NCBI GenBank assembly: GCA_003663175.1
Contig: QMZM01000069.1
Location: 1 to 5,204, forward strand
From: Candidatus Altarchaeales archaeon
GTDB lineage: Archaea > Altiarchaeota > Altiarchaeia > IMC4 > QMZM01
Reading direction: 5' to 3'
DNA: 5,204 nucleotides
Below the pieces are notes generated by a model. It did not search any database, was not told the origin of the DNA, and worked only from the letters and a program-made list of their open reading frames with translations. Shown here one piece after another: positions 4,756 to 5,204 of the stretch (its first letter is position 1; every line of letters begins with the position of its first letter). Both the position numbers and the translations under genes were made by a program.

Positions 4756-5204
4756 GAATAGTTGTTGCATCTGGAAAGGGCGGAACGGGAAAAACCACGG
4801 TGGCAGTGAATCTTGCACTCTCTGTTGGGAATGTAAAATTAGTTGATTGTGATGTAGAAGAACCGAATTGCAATTTATTTCTTAATCTAAATCTTAAGAA
4901 GATAGAAGATGTTTCCATTCCGGTGCCGGTTATAGATAATGAGAAATGTACCGGTTGTGGCAAATGCTCCAAAAATTGTCAATATAATGCGATAGTTGTT
5001 CTTCAAAATGAGGCAACGGTCTTTGGCGAGTTGTGTCATGGTTGCGGATTATGTTCACTCCTCTGTCCATCGAATGCCATCACCGAAAGGGAAAGAGTCA
5101 TTGGGATAATAGAAAGTGGGAATGGAAAGGGAATTGAATTCGTCAGGGGAGTTTTGAATATTGGAGAAGCAATGTCAACTCCATTGATCAGAAGACTAAA
5201 GGAA
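4752..5204 (+). CDS. MinD-family ATPase with inserted 2x[4Fe-4S] ferredoxin domain (partial, 3' end beyond window)
   Basis: An open frame of 151 codons runs off the window end. It begins MRIVVASGKGGTGKTT (1-16), a deviant Walker A with signature lysine K9 and P-loop K14, then VDCDVEEPN (31-39), the MinD-type aspartate strand. A ferredoxin domain with two four-cysteine motifs is inserted at about 62-111: C66/C69/C72 plus C76, and C95/C98/C101 plus C105, each with the CxxCxxCxxxC pattern for a [4Fe-4S] cluster. Downstream, ESGNGKGIEFVRGVLNIGEAMSTPLIRRLK (121-150) fits the family continuation. Full proteins are usually about 280-300 residues, so roughly half is seen. Such ATPases occur in archaea and anaerobes, often as tandem pairs, and in Desulfovibrio they belong to the orange-protein complex. 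The likely role is ATP-driven metallocluster handling or protein positioning. The start overlaps the radical SAM stop and has a good ribosome site. Confidence 0.95.
   Translation, partial: MRIVVASGKGGTGKTTVAVNLALSVGNVKLVDCDVEEPNCNLFLNLNLKKIEDVSIPVPVIDNEKCTGCGKCSKNCQYNAIVVLQNEATVFGELCHGCGLCSLLCPSNAITERERVIGIIESGNGKGIEFVRGVLNIGEAMSTPLIRRLKE

Overview
The window looks like a piece of an archaeal chromosome, probably a euryarchaeal anaerobe and possibly a thermophile. Lineage cannot be fixed from 5.2 kb. The evidence is an AT-leaning composition, arginine encoded almost entirely by AGA/AGG, heavy ATA use for Ile, TTTATA-type promoter sequence, Shine-Dalgarno sites matching the archaeal 16S tail, and family content (MTH1187-type thiamine-binding protein, COG0731 radical SAM protein, MinD-type ATPase with an inserted ferredoxin domain).

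Layout: after an AT-rich leader (1-147) that carries three short inverted repeats and a plausible promoter, eleven genes run on the + strand with almost no gaps. Block A (148-1536) holds a small zinc-ribbon protein with a Gly/Arg tail, an Mrp/NBP35-type ATPase and a carboxymuconolactone decarboxylase/AhpD-like protein. The only sizeable internal gap (1537-1592) separates it from block B (1593-2701): a DUF5320 protein and two different NifX/NifB-like (dinitrogenase iron-molybdenum cofactor biosynthesis domain) proteins. Block C (2708-5204) holds a class I SAM methyltransferase, a thioredoxin with a charged N-terminal helix, an MTH1187-family protein, a COG0731 radical SAM protein and the first 151 codons of a MinD-ferredoxin ATPase that leaves the window. 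Five junctions are 4-base ATGA overlaps and one is an 8-base overlap, so most of the set is probably translated in a coupled way.

Together the genes look like a metallocluster or Fe-S handling and redox island. Mrp and MinD-ferredoxin ATPases are carrier/assembly-type NTPases. NifX-like proteins bind metal-sulfur clusters or their precursors. The zinc ribbon, thioredoxin and AhpD-like protein supply thiol chemistry, and the radical SAM enzyme is itself an Fe-S enzyme. The combination resembles, from memory, the bacterial 'orange protein' (ORP) operons of Desulfovibrio, which pair MinD-ferredoxin ATPases and an Mrp-type ATPase with a NifX-like Mo-Cu cluster protein. No nitrogenase gene is visible. 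The joint function is an inference; the individual family calls are mostly firm.

No tRNA, rRNA, CRISPR array or insertion sequence was seen.
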